NCBI GenBank assembly: GCA_947307255.1
Contig: CAMZIO010000001.1
Coordinates: 1 to 64,000, forward strand
DNA from: an uncultured Clostridia bacterium
Lineage (GTDB): Bacteria > Bacillota > Clostridia > Oscillospirales > Oscillospiraceae
DNA length: 64,000 nucleotides
Direction: 5' to 3'
The notes under the pieces: model-generated
Told to the model about the DNA's origin: nothing
Databases searched by the model: none
The model's input: the letters and a program-made list of their open reading frames with translations, nothing else
Part shown: piece by piece, positions 62,427 to 64,000 of the stretch
Layout: every line of letters begins with the position of its first letter
Position numbering within the stretch: the first letter of the stretch is position 1
Position numbers and translations under genes: made by a program

Positions 62427-62462
62427 GGCGAGCGGCGGGAAATCCCGCCGCTCGCCGCTTTT
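62427..62462 (+). terminator. terminator of the SLH gene
   Basis: A 13-bp GC stem (62427-62439 with 62444-62456), loop AAAT, followed by GCTTTTC. Confidence 0.7.
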
Positions 62463-62537
62463 CAAAAGGGATTCCATCCTTGCGCGGAGCGCTGCGGGAA
62501 GTATGCAGAATCCTCCGCTTGCCGTGCAAAAGTCCGG

Positions 62538-62566
62538 TTTACACCCGGAATTTTTCGTGGTATACT
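62538..62566 (+). promoter_or_regulatory. promoter of rodA
   Basis: TTTACA (62538-62543), 17 bp, TATACT (62561-62566), 32 bp before the coding start. Confidence 0.65.
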
Positions 62567-62598
62567 GTTTTGGACACAGAAGGAAAGGGGGAGGGGAA

Positions 62599-63753
62599 AT
62601 GGGCCGTTTGCGCGAGCTGCTGCATGATATGGTGCGCCAGGCGGATCTGGTGCTGCTGGCGCTGTGTTCGCTTGCAACGCTCTATGGCATGGTGCTGATT
62701 CTCAGCGCCACACATACGGTGTACAATGGTTCGCTCAGGCGCGTATTTGTGCAGGGGCTGGGCTGGATGATCGGCATTGCGGCGTACTTTTTCCTCTCCT
62801 CGCTGGACGTGGCGGAGCTGAGCAAGCGCTGGAAATGGCTCTTTGGCTTCAACGTCGGGTTTATCCTGCTGCTGCTCACACCGCTGGGGCTGACGCGCAA
62901 CAACAACCGCGCCTGGCTGGGAATTGGGGATTTTCCCCTTACCGTGCAGCCGGCGGAGGTGGTGAAGATCACGTTCATTCTGCTGCTGGCGCGGCAGATG
63001 GTGGAGCTGCGCGAAACGCGCGATCTCAAGCGGTTTACCAACGTCGTGCAGCCGACGGCGCACGTGCTGTTCATGTTCGTGCTTTACTATCTGATTTCGG
63101 GCGACGCGGGCAGCGGCCTGGTGTACCTGTTCGTCTTTATCTGCATGGCGTTTGCCGCGGGCTTTGCCGCGCGCTGGATGGTGTTGGGCGTCGGCGGCGC
63201 GGTGGGCGGACTGGTGGCGGCGTGGCATCTGGATCTTTTGCGCGGCGATTGGTATAAGCGTATTATGGTCGTGCTGGACCACAGCTTTGATCCCCAGGGC
63301 AAGGGCTGGCAGCAGACGCGCGGGATGCTGGCGCTGGGCGCCGGTAAGCTGACCGGGCAGGGCTTGTTTCACGGTATGTTGACGCAGTCGCGTTATCGCA
63401 CCAGCCTGCCCGAACGGCAGACGGATTTCATCTTCTGCGTCGCGGGGGAGGAGCTGGGCTTTGTCGGCTGTCTGCTGATCCTGCTGATCCTGTTTGCCAT
63501 CGTGGTGCGCTGCCTGGTTGTGGCGCACGAGGCTGCCACGCAGATGGAGGCGCTGGTATGCGTCGGGATGGCAGCCATGCTGGTGTTTCAGACGGTTGCC
63601 AACGTCGGTATGTGTCTGTTTTTGCTGCCGGTGGTGGGCTTGACGCTGCCGTTTTTCAGCTACGGCGGCTCGTCCATCGTAACGCTGTTTGCCGCGATGG
63701 GCATCGTTTCCGGTATTAAAAAACGATCGCGCCCGGAGTGGCTGAACAATTGA
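62599..63753 (+). CDS. rodA: RodA/FtsW/SpoVE family peptidoglycan glycosyltransferase
   Basis: A 384-residue SEDS protein with about ten helices that polymerises lipid II. Family landmarks: RAWLGIGDFPLTVQPAEVVK (about residues 113-132, with the conserved Gln-Pro-x-Glu), YRTSLPERQTDFIFCVAGEE and the end motif LPFFSYGGSS. The sequence fits RodA slightly better than FtsW. ATG 62599 has GGAGGGG upstream. With ddl following, this is a wall-synthesis neighbourhood. Confidence 0.92.
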   Translation: MGRLRELLHDMVRQADLVLLALCSLATLYGMVLILSATHTVYNGSLRRVFVQGLGWMIGIAAYFFLSSLDVAELSKRWKWLFGFNVGFILLLLTPLGLTRNNNRAWLGIGDFPLTVQPAEVVKITFILLLARQMVELRETRDLKRFTNVVQPTAHVLFMFVLYYLISGDAGSGLVYLFVFICMAFAAGFAARWMVLGVGGAVGGLVAAWHLDLLRGDWYKRIMVVLDHSFDPQGKGWQQTRGMLALGAGKLTGQGLFHGMLTQSRYRTSLPERQTDFIFCVAGEELGFVGCLLILLILFAIVVRCLVVAHEAATQMEALVCVGMAAMLVFQTVANVGMCLFLLPVVGLTLPFFSYGGSSIVTLFAAMGIVSGIKKRSRPEWLNN

Positions 63754-63761
63754 AGCAACGA

Positions 63762-63788
63762 AGCCCGGCTGTGCCGGGCTCTTTTTTT
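63762..63788 (+). terminator. terminator of rodA
   Basis: An 8-bp stem (63762-63769 with 63773-63780), loop TGT, then CTTTTTTT. Confidence 0.88.
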
Positions 63789-63908
63789 GCGCGCGGCAGG
63801 CGGCAAATTTACGCGAGAATCCCTTGTAATTGCCAAGGGCCTGTGATAAAATATATCCTGCTAAAATAGGTTTGATAGAAGTTTTCTGATAGAAAGGCGG
63901 AATGAACA

Positions 63909-64000
63909 GTGAAAATCGTCGTATTGGCCGGCGGGCTGAGTATGGAGCGCAACGTTTCCCTCTCCAGCGGAACGAAGGTGTGCCGTGCGCTGCGTGCGCG
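63909..64000 (+). CDS. ddl: D-alanine--D-alanine ligase, N-terminal part only
   Basis: The first 30 residues run off the window. They read KIVVLAGGLSMERNVSLSSG, the standard start of Ddl with the GG-S-x-E-R-x-VS-L-x-SG motif, which joins two D-alanines for peptidoglycan. A GTG start at 63909 is preceded by AAAGGCGG. The rest of the gene must be seen to confirm it. Confidence 0.75.
   Translation, partial: MKIVVLAGGLSMERNVSLSSGTKVCRALRA

Noticed and set aside
1-64000. tRNA, rRNA, tmRNA or RNase P RNA genes
   Set aside because: I looked through all gaps between genes and saw no convincing cloverleaf or conserved core; the gap at 105-243 was examined closely and rejected.

Overview
The window looks like a chromosome segment of a GC-rich, low-copy-repeat member of the Firmicutes (class Clostridia, possibly Christensenellales-like). 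Reasons seen in the sequence: Gram-positive style Shine-Dalgarno sites, a dnaG-rpoD overlap, a group II ECF transporter core (ecfA1-ecfA2-ecfT), an rpmG-secE-nusG-rplKA-rplJL cluster with an L10 leader, a ClpE-like ATPase, families typical of Clostridia (DUF5711, DUF5693, Mbeg1-like, CvpA), csaB, and an S-layer-homology (SLH) surface protein. The genus assignment is only a guess. No rRNA, tRNA, CRISPR, transposase or integrase gene was seen.

Layout. 0.3-9.9 kb is a rightward gene string: rRNA-type methyltransferase, ecfA1A2T, truA, DUF5711, CvpA, clpE-like, a small Cys protein, and a flavodoxin-ferredoxin. 9.9-10.9 kb is decaying (Smr protein without a clear start, then a serine-hydrolase pseudogene). 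10.9-13.7 kb holds a D-glutamate-cyclase-like gene divergent from a LysR regulator, then murI. 13.9-20.2 kb: M20 peptidase, DegV, a two-component system, a lipoprotein and a P-loop ATPase. 20.3-36 kb is core: rpoD-dnaG, PPTase, M18 aminopeptidase, prolyl-tRNA deacylase-murC divergent from cca-Mbeg1, DUF5693 followed by a single-ORF CsaB-MurJ fusion, and ruvX. 36.2-39.9 kb is the ribosomal/secE/nusG cluster, which ends in a strong terminator instead of running into rpoBC.

39.9-49.9 kb is the accessory part and the most interesting. An A+T-rich 2.8 kb module (gene remnant, type II thioesterase, BcrAB-like ABC transporter) lies between two 106-bp direct repeats that differ at one base; each repeat carries a full promoter, and the second copy drives a DUF2975-HTH pair. 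Further on, a second module of similar size (ABC ATPase, permease, LytTR regulator, DUF3021) lies between the 3' end of a DUF554 gene and a separate ~37-bp copy of that same 3' end, followed by a terminator. Both modules therefore look inserted with duplication of host sequence, and both deliver an ABC exporter and sit beside small regulators.

49.9-64 kb: parvulin-type foldase, tsaE-tsaB-upp, an 8.6-kb SLH protein gene made largely of ~104-residue repeats with calcium-loop-like linkers (one unit recently duplicated), then rodA and the start of ddl. Cell-wall functions recur throughout (murI, murC, csaB-murJ, rodA, ddl, SLH protein): CsaB pyruvylates the wall polymer that SLH domains bind, so the fusion protein and the giant surface protein probably work in the same pathway.
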